Translations under genes and position numbers: made by a program
The notes under the pieces: generated by a model
What the model was told of the DNA's origin: nothing
The model's input: only the letters and a program-made list of their open reading frames with translations
The model's database searches: none
Origin: Diprion similis
Lineage: Eukaryota; Arthropoda; Insecta; Hymenoptera; Diprionidae
Direction: 5' to 3'
Length of the DNA: 64,000 nt
Assembly: GCF_021155765.1 (NCBI RefSeq)
Contig: NC_060105.1
Span: forward strand, 17,145,001-17,209,000
Shown here: positions 24,391 to 36,025 of the stretch, piece by piece
How the letters are laid out: every line of letters begins with the position of its first letter
Position numbering within the stretch: position 1 is the first letter of the stretch

Positions 24391-26460
24391 TATGTAAAAC
24401 ATGTGTGTAGTAGGGTAACTTCCTGGGAAATTAATCATTCCTTTAATTTTCACGATTTTTTAATCGATCAATTTGTTTCCGACAGTGATAAGTTACATTA
24501 TATCGCAATTACTACTCTACAGTATTAAGAATTAAGCCCACTACCAGAAATTGTAAAAAAAAACAGCGAAGAAATACGTTGAAATGTTCTCTCAATATAC
24601 AAAGAATGGATATAAAATAAGTGGTAAGACTACTTACCACTATGACTCAAAGGGTTACTAGCTCTAAGAGAATTTTGACGAACTAATATGCCTAAAGAGA
24701 TGCGTGGAGGACATTGATACGACTTTAAACCCTCCGATACTAAAACCAAGATGTTTCAGCGTCCGTTTGCACACTCAAATATTACAGTCGTCACTCTTTT
24801 CCACTTTCTAATATAATGCCGTACTCTAGTAAAAACCTCCATTGTGTAGGTTTCACTTTCACTGAAACTGTTCCTATACTTGAGATACAGAATAGTTTTG
24901 GGTACATGACTTTACGCACTAAGTATTTCGGATGATTTACCTGTCTGAGGAAGATGGTTCCGTTCATGCGTGGTAAAAGACACCTCAACCACCATCAGAG
25001 TTATGTAGGTTCACGATATTTAAGGCAGATTATAATCAGGCGGTCTTCTGCTCATCCATGATAAGGTGATAATTTATATCTCCAGAAATCCTTTCGTAGA
25101 CAACGAATGTAATTGATGACTGACCCATACAAAAATGGTATAACACATTCACTTGCGAATACGGATCAACGGATGACGTAGTATTTTAATGTGCTAAGTA
25201 GGTGCAAAACCGAAACTCCAAATAAACTTCACAAGTAGAAAAATTATGATAGGGTCACTTAGTCAGACAACTAATATCTGATTGTAAGGTAAAGGATTAA
25301 GTTGTAATCCACCGTGTATTCTGCTCCATTTTTGATACCGCAACTACATCCATACGGGTGCCAGTTCAGTTGCGATCCATATGTACCATTATTAGTTTTT
25401 GTATACTTTTACAAATCTTAGGTGAATAAAAATGTTTCAATCAATAAAATGCAATATAAGACATTTACTCGAAAACCCTAAACACAATATGAGAGCTTCT
25501 TAATCTTGAAGCAACAATACGAAAGATCTCGGTCCAAATCCAAGAAGTCGAAGGTTAGAACCTGGTCGATTTGACATGAAATGCTCTACATATATACGTA
25601 AAAGAATTTACTATGCTAGTGTAACCAAGAAAATTTCAAAATATGCGTACACCGCATTTAGAGTATGGCTAAACACACATCAAGCTATTTTAAAAAAGAC
25701 AAAAGCAAACAAATTCAATCTAATAGTCCTCATTACTTCATTGACATTTATAACATGACATTAGTTGAATAAAAAATCCAATTATTCTGTCTTCTGGGCA
25801 TTCACAGCGATAACGAGATGTTCCAAAATATCATATAAAATCAAGTTGACACCGAGTGAAAGACTTTTCAGTTTTTCTGTTGATATGTCGAGATGTAACT
25901 TTCACGCTCATTAGGTATTCAATGTTGATTGTCCCATCATCACTACTTAAAATAGCCTGGGAATATCGATACGAACCAGTAAAAAACAGTAAAAGAATTG
26001 AAAGACATAGTCTTTATTATTGTTTGCAATTATCAGAAAGAGAACTGGATAGTACGTTGGTTAATGAATTGGAGACGGAGACGTAATCAAAATGAACAAT
26101 TCTTTTTGAAAATATGTCCGTCGAGATCTGTTAGACTTTTTCAAAATGATTGAAAAAGGACTCGAGCTGTTTTTCACTGGTTCGTATCAATATTCCCAGG
26201 CTATTTCATACTTAGCGATGGTGTCACAATCAACATTAAATACCACAAAATTGAGAGATTTATTGAAAGTGAAATTTCGATATGTCAGCATATGAACTTA
26301 CAAGTCTTTCACTGCCAATGAGATTGACCTGATACCACTGGGTATTAAGGTATGCTTCGTTACTGATGTGAATGTCCCAATGGCAGTTCAACCATTAGGT
26401 ATCGTTCGCACGTGATTTATGTTATTTATTATTTAGTCAATTCCAGGTAATCAATGCCAA
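24391..26460. other. AT-rich intergenic DNA
   Basis: No gene recognised. A short perfect hairpin (AGTGGTAAG, 4-nt loop, CTTACCACT) lies at 24620-24641. Open frames here are short and without motifs. Confidence 0.4.
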
Positions 26461-26464
26461 TATA

Positions 26465-27010
26465 AGTTCCAAAAGCGCCAAATTTCGAATTTTTTGGTGG
26501 CGAAACTCAAAGTAAAGAAATAAAACTATGAAAAAACATCAAGGTTTCGAATGGTCCAAAACCCGACGCTCAAAGTTCTGAAGGTGCAAAATTCCAAATG
26601 GACCAAATGCCGAAAGAGCATAACTCCAACCAGTTAAAGTTCCGAAAATGAGAAAATTTAAAAATCCGAAACATCGATATTTCGAACAATCGAAGATTTT
26701 CAGTTCTATGAATTTCTGGCTTCGTAAAATTTCGTCACCTTGTTCTTCCTTAGTTTTGGATTTTCGATATTTTTATCTTCAGAATCCTGATCATTCTGAT
26801 TTTGGGATTTTTTGTATTTTTTACACCCAATCCTTGAGTAAACTACGCTGTAGGTATATTTCAATTTGCCGAATTTTACTCTATCGAAACCTTATTTTTC
26901 GGAATTTCACTCTATCGGAACTGTACTTTTCAGAACTTTGCTCTATGGTAAGTTGAATTTTCGGAATTTTGAGATTCGCAACTTTGAGCCATCGAGTTTC
27001 CGGTCATTCA
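26465..27010. repeat. Degenerate short-period array that changes strand near 26.7 kb
   Basis: The first part repeats motifs such as TTCCGAAA, AAATTCCAAA and CCAAA. The second part repeats their complements (TTTCGGAATTT, ACTCTATCG) with a period of about 20-25 bp. The result is a loose inverted array. Open frames in it are by-products of the repeat. Family not recognised. Confidence 0.5.
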
Positions 27011-28870
27011 AAACTTTGTTGTTTCGTCAAATTTGGATTTCTTTATGTATTTTAACGTATGTCACCGTGTGTTGGAAAATATCCTCATGACGTCAAAGTC
27101 TGAGTGTCGACGCCATCTTATCACCACATAACTTAAGTTTTTAATTTTAATGGGAGCAGATCGTAATTCTTGTGGTTTCATATCACTTATGTCACATAAA
27201 TTAATGAACCGTAATCAATAACATACCTGTTCTGCAATCCACACGAAAAAAATACGGTCTAGGGTCAGCTGTCGGCCTGGTTGCATTAGTTTGATTTTTT
27301 GCTACTAGATGGGGCATTGCAAAGTGAGAATCTCAATAGCCATTGGCTTGTTCAACTTAAGTGTTAAAAAACTGGGCTGCATGTTAAAATGTATCGACAC
27401 AAATCACGTGGAATATGAGTAACCATATTCCATTGACCCTTAAGGGTTTTAATGTTGGGGACAAAAGGAAATGATTTTACTGACTTCCGCATCTATTGAA
27501 GAGCAGCTGGAAGTAGGCTGTACTTGTTGGAGACGTGTTGAGGCTTTCAAAGCAACTTGCTGAGATTTGCATGTGATTGGGACAAGTTACACATCCTCCC
27601 TCTAAAACATTATGGGTTCCCTCGACACCCATGATCCCCAATATTGGCTGTGGCGCCGTAAGGAATTAGTTACGCTGGCAGGAAAGCCCGTTACGTGCTG
27701 CTGTGCGGACCTACGTGGAGCCTCCGATCTAAAGAGTAAATTTAGAGGCCGAGGACTGAGGACATTTGTTAATATATACCTATAAAGAAGTCAAAAATCG
27801 TAAGTTATTAATACTTATCATCCAATAGAGTTAAGTGCTCTCTGCTAAGATTGTTTATCATGAGTTTCCTGTATAATTTAGAGTCATTCAGTAGTTTATT
27901 AGAGTCAAAACATCAAGTGGGGTTTTCTAACCTCCATAATCTTAGAAGATCCGATAACGTGGGTTAAAATGATGTCAGTTTGTATTCCAATTTGCCGAAA
28001 TATTATTGTCATCATCTTTGCGTAGACATAAATTCTATCTTATCATTGTGTACAACGATAATGTTAAGCCAGCTCATATTCATTAAGTCAGGATAACTAC
28101 ATAATCTACCACCGGTATTGCAAAAAGATTAAGAAGTAGACCTGCAGACATTGATAATTATCGAATTAGTTCTCTTAATGACTGTCGTCTGCAGATCTGC
28201 ACTCCATATGAAAATACTTTTATTTTTATTCGTCCTGATGCAACTTGATCGATTCTTGAAACTACGAATTACGTCCATAATTCACGGTGAAAAACTTGTA
28301 GCGCACTTTAATTACCTTCAAAATTTGGAGAATGTAATAAAATATTTTACATCTGACCCAGTTCATGATTGTCCACTCTGGTAACCAAACTAAATAAGCA
28401 GATGACGGAATGGTAGTGGAAATCTTTGACGTGAGATTTGTTCTGTGAAACGATGTGATACCCCATAGTTTTGAGAAATACATCGTGATTCGGGCATTTT
28501 TCTAAACTTAAATTTACGTTGTAATCAACCTTCTACACCTGCGCCTTTTCTACTCAAGGAATCGTTATTGAAATACCAAGCTGATGCCTGCTTTGAGAAA
28601 TGAGCGATTGTCTAATCCTGGTTCATCGTGAGTCGCAAGCTAGTTCGAGGCGTCTGGCGATCCATCATCGATCGTGTAAAGATGGCAATAAAGTACTTGC
28701 CGGTAAAACTGTAATCTAAGTAGAATCAAGTTTAGGCATTGAAACCGTAAATCAAGGGAAGGCCTCTACAAAATTTCTGTATCGTAGGCCCTCGTCCCTA
28801 GTAGATCCACATTCTGTTTTTTTTTCTACTTCTAAGAAGTAAACGACAGATATCAAAATGATTATTGAAT
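27011..28870. other. Intergenic DNA without recognised gene
   Basis: Mostly AT-rich. A more GC-balanced stretch at about 27480-27730 has stops in all frames I checked and no motif I recognise; it could be an old repeat or non-coding exon. Confidence 0.35.
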
Positions 28871-28875
28871 GGTAA

Positions 28876-29815
28876 GGATAACCACTAGGTCTGTCCTTAA
28901 GAAGAGGGAAATGAAATTTCAATGGTTACACCCCTCAAGTTGGTTCGAAATAATTTTTAACAATTTTGCATTTATTTTGCTCCCTCCATATTCACCCACC
29001 ACCCCTAGAGCCCTTTTTTCTCATAAGAAAAGCATCGATTTTTCGAATTTCTTTAATCAAAAGTGCATACTGGTTCTAAAAAAAAGGAACAACTTTTTCA
29101 CAAAAAGGAAAATGAAAGTAAATTTGTCCCATTTCAAATGTCGCTTGGAAAATTTGGCTATCTCTATTTTTGACTCCGCTATCTAACATGTAGTCCGGCA
29201 AAAAATTTCGACTAGTGGATCCTAACTTTTGAGCGGTTGAGGAACTCAATAGGATTAGTCTTAAAAAAAAGAAATTCTTCGCTGGAAATAACAAATTGAA
29301 ATTCAAAAATTTCGATCACCTCATCTTCCTTCTTCGTGCTAGGGAAACCGCTAGAAAAAGATTTTAAACATGTCGAAAGACGTCATTTCGAGAGTTGAAT
29401 ATTAAAAGAATTAAATCGGAGTGATCGTAAAAAATGGCGAATCCTTTGTACAAACTAATTAGTCATGTAAATCAACTTAACCCTCATTTTACTGCCTAAT
29501 CGATTATGCCACGCGTTTGAATTTTTGAAATTTCTTATGGCATTAAAAGTTAGATAGCGGAGTCAAAAACAGAGATAGCCAAATTTCTCAAGCGGCGTTA
29601 GAAAGGGGACAAATTTATCTTTATTTTGCCATTTAAAAAAATTTTTGCGATTCTTTTTGGATCCAGTCTGCACTTTTGATTAAATAAACTCGAAAAATCA
29701 ATGCTTTTTTATACGAAAAAGTAAAGCTTTCTAAGGGTTGGTAAATATGGAAGAAAAAAAATGCGACTACCGAAATTCGATTTCACTCTTCTTAAGAACA
29801 GGTCTTAGTAACCAC
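28876..29815. repeat. Long foldback element, arms of about 270-310 bp
   Basis: Left arm 28876-29188 and right arm 29549-29815 are reverse complements with indels. Matching landmarks: CTTAAGAAGAG near the outer ends, AATCAAAAGTGCA in mid-arm and GACTCCGCTATCTAAC at the inner ends. The 360-bp spacer has no transposase. Non-autonomous DNA element. Confidence 0.75.
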
Positions 29816-30211
29816 ACATGCAAAGAAAAACAAATCTCACAGCCATTTTTCGATACGTTCATTCTTCATTGAATGATACAATGCCTATTGTATAACAAGT
29901 GCGCACATCTGACACACGATATTTTTTCCAACACTCGTTGGAAAATTAGATTTTTGAAACCTGTGAAGCGTGCGTAAAGTGCTACATTTCTGAACAGTGC
30001 GGTAAAACGAGTATGATACTACTTCAACAATGCTCGCCTTGACTTATGCTTCATTCACACTAGTATTCGTGCATTACAGTACTAACCTTCAGTTCATCGC
30101 GCCAACTTCACACTCGCATTTGTATAAAGATTTTGAATCCTACTTCTAATACCGGTACGACACGACTAGCAATTAGGGATTACTTGGAATACAAACGAAA
30201 GGATCAGATTC

Positions 30212-30642
30212 AGGTCATGCAGTACTCCTACCTTTACCGACTGAGCAACCAAGGAACGCTCAACCCTGCGACCAACTTATCGTGACAGCATCTGTTATTT
30301 AAGAAATTATTGTAATTCCTAGTTCTCGTCTAGCGACCTCAATATTGCATGAAAACAATCTAACAAAGGCTTATTTTACTCCTCATTCTTTTCGGAATTG
30401 CACAAAGTTAGACAACTATGCACTTTTGGTCCCTGAAATGCAGAAAATGTGGGAATATAAATAGATATAAAAAACCACACTTTAAAACTATTTTTGGGAT
30501 ATGAGTAACTCTCCTGAATTCCGCTACAAAAGAGTGATGCACCTTCGAAATCTGAACTCTTTCCGTTAGTTTGTTTATTTATTATCGGAAGAAAAAGCGT
30601 GAGTTTTCTCGGTCGATAAAGGTAGGAGTACTACATGACCTT
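30212..30642. repeat. Small inverted-repeat element with 30-bp ends
   Basis: The left end reads GGTCATGCAGTACTCCTACC and the right end is its near complement at 30608-30642. The interior has no coding capacity. Probably a MITE or SINE-like fragment. Confidence 0.45.
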
Positions 30643-30834
30643 AAGCCCAAGAAATAACACGGCAAAAAAATATTTGATGAAGTATTATCAAATAATGAAA
30701 TATTTGTACTAAATATACTGACAAACGGAATATTTTACGTTCATCTATCTATAACTCAACGTATAATATCGGCAGTACCCATATTTTTTAAGAAACAACT
30801 CAGTGATTTACAATATCAGTGAATAATTTTTTTT

Positions 30835-30970
30835 GTAATCTGTAATCTGTATCATTTCCCGAATCTTTGTACAAGTTGTAATTTCTTTGCAATTTGTATA
30901 ATCTTGGTATAATCTTTGCAGTCTTTTTGTAATCTCTGTAATCTTTGTCATCTCCCGAATCTTTGTTGTG
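30835..30970. repeat. GTAATCTTT-type short tandem array
   Basis: Degenerate 8-10 bp repeats of the form TGTAATCTT/TGTATCATT. Similar arrays occur at 50510-50640 and 54050-54180. Confidence 0.5.
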
Positions 30971-32139
30971 GTGAAACCCTTGGACGAGTCTCAAATACAT
31001 CATCTTCTGTTATCGGCTTTTCGCTGTTTTACCATATAAAGATAAAACAGCGGCATGGCTTTAAAAAAAAAATTCCACCAGAGAACACCATGCACTTACT
31101 AAGAAAATAAAATTGCGCTGCTGTTCTCACTAGATTATGAAGAATAATATATTTTTACCATAATAAATCAGTATTGATCACTCAAAATCAGTAGAAAATG
31201 ATTGATTCTGCTCTATTGAAATAGCTCACCAATTTTCATATACGAGTTTGCGACCCGTACAGGAGTACAGCTATTAAGTTTATACACAGTTATATGTCTA
31301 CAATTGCGTTCATCCTGCTAATGACGAAGATAGCGGTGTCTTTTTTATCAACGTTAACTTTGTTCTCATGCCTTAGCGTATATATAATCAGGATTAATTA
31401 TTTGCGTAATGTCTGTATTATCGTACCATTATCGACAGGCGGGAAGAGCGAAATGCACTCAGATATAACTGATCACCGGCCAAAGATCGATTGAGAAAAC
31501 GAAACTGTCTGTTACGGTGTCAAGGCTCAAGACGAGCGGTTATCAGTCATAAATAAATGGCCGATCGTGGAAAAAATGCTGTTTCGATAACACATATCAT
31601 TGCGTGCATATTACATATTTGTATGCTGCTTGTCTAGTGGTATAAGCTCGTACGCAGCAATATACGCGGCGATCTTTTGTAATTTGAAAAATTGAAAGGT
31701 TGTATAATTTGTTGCGCAAGTTTAGAGGTATTTACACGAGGAATATGAAATTTCGAACGCAAAACGTGGGCTGTGTGTAATTTTGATATTTTCTTTTTTT
31801 TGACCACTTCTTGTCACACCTAATACAACGCAAAAAACTGTTGAAAAATAACGCAGATATTCAGACAATTTCCACCAGTTTTATGTCGACGGAATTGACC
31901 TACTGCAAATGCTCTTATTTGTGTAAATGTAAAAAAAAGCTCCCAAAAAAAATTCTGTTTTTTGTATTGATTTTGACTTTAGTAACGTTTTTTCGGAGTA
32001 AAAAAACCAAAGTTGTAGTGATTTTTTCGAGAAAAACTTGTACTTGAGGTGCTCAATAATTCGAACAAAAATTATACAGGTAACAATAACTGATCTGTAA
32101 GATTGTTTTCCGATTGTTCAAAAAATAAAAAGTCGCTTC

Positions 32140-32530
32140 ACTTTTTGCCAAAATAAGGCATCAATTGCCCAAGTTTCATCCTGATCGCTTAATCGGTATA
32201 GGAGTTTTGACTCGCTGCGTTTTCGAGGTGTAGAACGCGAATTTACAAGCACCTTAATACAGATGTCAATAGATTAACTCACACCGTCATCCATTAAAAA
32301 CTTATGGAACACAAACGAATTACGACCCTTTATCCTACAGAAATTCCATAAATTTGCAAAAAAAAAATATTGAGAGTCAGTTATCAGATTAAAAACTATC
32401 TTTTCTCTTAAGTTTGACCAAGTAATACATATTCACAAAGTTTCATTAAAATCGGTTCAGCGATTTCTGAGATTAGCATGGACGAACATTGTGACATGGA
32501 ATTTTTATATATATACTATAGTTTAATGGT
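32140..32530 (+). repeat. Possible 3' tail of a non-LTR retroelement
   Basis: The string AAAATCGGTTCAGCGATTTC, followed by GGACGAACA and ending in TTTTTATATATATAC, resembles the 3' UTR ends shared by several insect non-LTR elements as I recall them. No reverse transcriptase is attached. Confidence 0.3.
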
Positions 32531-33479
32531 ACAAGATTTTCCGGGACAGCTCTTGTAACTCGGACGAACGATCGTGCGTTATTACGAGTACTTGACCGCT
32601 ATAATCAAGCTGAAAACGTGAACTTGTAATTAGATTACGGCTTGCTATCTTATCAGATGAGAGTATGGACCGATATTGCTGACCCGAAACACCCTGTTCT
32701 AAATAGCTAAATCGTTTCCGCAGACTCGGGTTTGTTAATCATGACAACAGGGTTGTATTTGTGGGCGATTGGGGCTTCTCGATCAGAACTACGTCATCGA
32801 GTTTCGGGATCTCATGGTCCAGAGCTGTAAATTGGGGACTCGGATTTTGATTCCAGAACTCCTGGACAAAGACGCAGGTGTGTTAAGCCAGCGCTCTTTC
32901 TAACGTCTAGTTGCACACTCGAGTTGTTAAGACAAGACAAAAAATCGAAGTGCCTGTAATAATCCGACTACAACAATTGCTTTCAGACCAGGAGTTTTTA
33001 AGCCGTGGCTGTTTATCAGAATTGAGATCCCCGAAATTGTTCCTGGAATCAGGTGTTTAGCCAGAGCCGTACCTTTCTGAGCTTTTTCCCGATCTGGAGC
33101 TATCCTGATCGATTCTGCAAGAAGACAATTGATGCGACGTTGGCGATTAAAGAAACAGAATCTCTGATTTTCTATTACTAATTTTAATGTTCTACTGAAT
33201 TGACAAACAAAGATGAAAAGAAATCAAAGTTTTGATATAAGAAAAATAATTACGCATAAAGTTTTGTAAAATAAAAATTAACCAAACTAAAAATCATCGC
33301 TACCGCTCTAAAAGATAGTTGAAGCGTTTTGCGAGAGAATTTTCACATTTGTTTCTAATTTTGCCAAGTTTGACGCTTTGCCGAAATCTAAGCTAAACTT
33401 GTGAATTTGAAGAGGTGCTATGCCATACTACAAATGAAAACGAAGTTACCCTAAGTTAGAGAACAGGCTCTAGATGAGG

Positions 33480-33790
33480 CTGGCTCTTCACAAATATCGT
33501 GACGTCAGTGAGCGCCTTGCTCATCGTCAGACTGACAATGAGTGACGAGTGCCTTCGAGGCACCCGTATTTATACGGAATCGAACCGGTCAAAAGTGGCG
33601 TCGCCGCTGTCGAACGTCAGGTAGGCTAGTCCGCTGACGTTGTTGCGGTCGCATCGTTCGTCTTGGTCTTGTCACTCTCACTCGCTGACGACTTCGTTAT
33701 TCGTCAGCATCGATCGGCTTTCTCCGTATAAGATCCGTCATGCACATGGCTCACAAGCTGGCAGCGTAAGTGCTGCTGACAATACACAAA
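33480..33790. promoter_or_regulatory. CpG-rich island, possible promoter or untranslated exon
   Basis: GC and CpG content rises sharply against the AT-rich flanks, with repeated GACGT, CGTCAG and TCGTC motifs and a GTGACGTCA near 33500. No long open frame is convincing. It could be an unmethylated promoter of a gene with distant exons, or simply a GC-rich repeat. Confidence 0.3.
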
Positions 33791-33799
33791 TATGTATAT

Positions 33800-34250
33800 A
33801 CAGGGTGTCCCAGACTAATGTGCAAAAATTGATAGGGGTTGTAGAGAAGGTCGAACTGAGTGAATTAACCCAAAGAACATATGGTCTTCGGAGTCGCGTT
33901 CGCGAGATACGACCGGTCAAAAAAGTCTCGCTAAACGCCGGCATTTAGGCAACCAAGTACACATACCGCCGGCAAAATTCAATGTCAGGAGTGTTTCTGT
34001 TTGAAACTCGTGAACTTGTAATAATCGCGTAATGTTTCGCGTTGCTAGTCAAGCGCGCATCAACAAGACCGCTAACCGCTGCCTGATGTGCATTCGGTTG
34101 CCTACATGTCGGCGCTTAGCAGGTCTTTTTTGACCGGTCGTATCTCGCAAACGAAACTTCGGGGACCACATGTTCTTTGGGTTAATTCACTCAGTTCGAC
34201 CTTCTCTACAACCCCTATCAATTTTTGCACATTATTCTAGGACACCCTGT
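33800..34250. mobile_element. 451-bp MITE with terminal inverted repeats (ACAGGGTGTCC ends)
   Basis: Starts ACAGGGTGTCC and ends GGACACCCTGT. Arms of about 165 bp (33800-33968, 34083-34250) match well and include GGGTTAATTCACTC (in the right arm; GAGTGAATTAACCC in the left) and CGTATCTCGC. TA-rich flanks on both sides fit TA insertion. No coding capacity. Confidence 0.75.
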
Positions 34251-34277
34251 ATATGAACAAATCCACCAATTCTAGAT

Positions 34278-35990
34278 ATGAGATCCTGCTTCATCCCCTC
34301 AGATATTTACGCAATTTTTTGTGCTGAAAGTCCTTATCGAAAAACTGTATCCCAAATTTTTTCAGATTTTTTCCCTTTTTATTTGCCACCTTATTGTATG
34401 GGGTATTCTATAGAGTTTTTCAATTTTTGTTTTATTAAATTTTTTTGCATGTTTTTTTCCACTGTAAAAATTTTTCGCAAAATAGTTTTTTGGAGTAAAA
34501 CGGGCTCAGCTTTCCAAAAGAAAATATTATTTTTTCCTTTATGCGTGTGAAAGGTTCTCAAAATTGAGCATAAAGTATAAAAAGCTGTTTTTTTGCCGTC
34601 ACCCAAATTTTGAAAATTTTTTCAATATCAAAAGCTGAAAAAGATGGGTTCTCCATGAACACACGAAAAATTAATTGAGGAAAACAAATTAAAGAAAATT
34701 TTTTATTCATTTTATGCATGCAATAAATATTCCTTTTCCTTCTTTTTCCTTTCTCAGTGTCTTTTTACTCTAGAAATGAATAAATTGAAGAAAATTTCAA
34801 ATTTATTTCATATATCTTATGTTAAAATGCACAAATTATGAGAATTAGATTGAAAAACTTCAGTTGTTGTAGATGATGAAGAACGGTCAAAGGGGATCAA
34901 TCACGGCACTTTTTTCAGATACTCTCGATAATGCAGGTTTAACCGCAATTAGAACAGTGTCCATTTCCCCACCATCTTCAATAACTAATGTTTTTCAGTC
35001 TCATTCTGATAATTTGTAGATTTTAACATAAGATATATGAAATAAATTTAAAATTCTCTTCAACTTACGTTCTTTTGTTCATTCGTAGGGTGAAAAAGAG
35101 AGTGGAGGGGAAAAAAAGGAAAAAAAATAGTTATTGAATGCATAAAATGAATTAAAAAATTTCTCCAATTTTTTTTCATCAATTCATTTCGCGTGTGTTT
35201 ATGGAGTACCCGTCCAAAAAATGACGTACATAATGTGAAAATTTTATCAGTTTTTCGAAAAAAATGTTGAAAAAGTTTTCATATTTGGGTAACGTGTTAC
35301 GTCCCAGCCGATAATCACAGCGATACCGTCTCTGTACCTTAACTTACCGGCGTGCAATTACCATAAGAGAGTATCACATGCTCATACCGCAGACTCAAGA
35401 TTCATATCAAGCTAGATTTACTTACCATCTGTGTAGACAACGGCTTGTACCTACAATCTGCATACAACGTACCATCCGTTCTTTCTCAACCAAGCTTATA
35501 TTCGTGTGATGCTATGCAGTATAGGTATATGTATATATTTTTCATTCTTAACTTCATATCTTCAACTTTAGCTCACATACAGATCGTATGGTCTCCAATG
35601 GAAATTCACAGAAGTCAGGTACATAAACCTCACCACAAATTTTGTGAATCCAGCTTAAGCCCAAAATCACGCAGTAAATCAAATATTTCTCACGACGTTC
35701 TTCCCAGAACGTAACAAACGGGAAAAAACAGCATTTTAGACTTGAAGCTCAATTTTGAAAGCTTTTGACAAGCATGAACAAAAAAAAACATTTTTTTTGG
35801 AATGCTGAGTCTTCTTTATACAGCGAAAAACAATTTTTCGAATCAAACAAGAATAGAAAAACTCTATGTGAATCCCCAGCAATAACTTGAAAAATAAAAA
35901 GGGAAAAAATCTGAAAAAATGTGGAGTACTTTTTTTCGATAAGGACTTTTATCTCAAAAAATTGCGAGAAGATTTAAGGGGGTGAGGCCG
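34278..35990. mobile_element. Very long foldback element (arms about 600 bp) with a 0.42-kb insertion in its right arm
   Basis: Left arm 34278-34870. The right arm is split: 34990-35295 pairs with the inner half, 35716-35990 with the outer half. Landmarks paired across the centre are AAGTCCTTATCGAAAAA, TTTTTCAGATTTTTTCCC, ATAGAGTTTTTC and CATATATCTTATGTTAAAAT. No transposase inside. Confidence 0.7.
35296..35715. mobile_element. Insert of unknown type within the right arm of the 34.3-36.0 kb foldback
   Basis: It is the only stretch of the right arm without a partner in the left arm, so it arrived later. It is flanked by GTTACGT on the left and ACGTAAC on the right. An 89-codon plus frame (35445-35714) shows no motif I recognise. 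Confidence 0.45.
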
Positions 35991-36025
35991 GATCCGACGT
36001 CTACAATTGGCTGACTTGCTCGTAT

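Noticed and set aside
24620..24641. Perfect 9-bp stem hairpin
   Set aside because: Too short and isolated to support a function; could be chance in AT-rich DNA.
28869..29186. 105-codon plus-strand open frame
   Set aside because: It lies inside the left arm of a foldback element and has no transposase motif.
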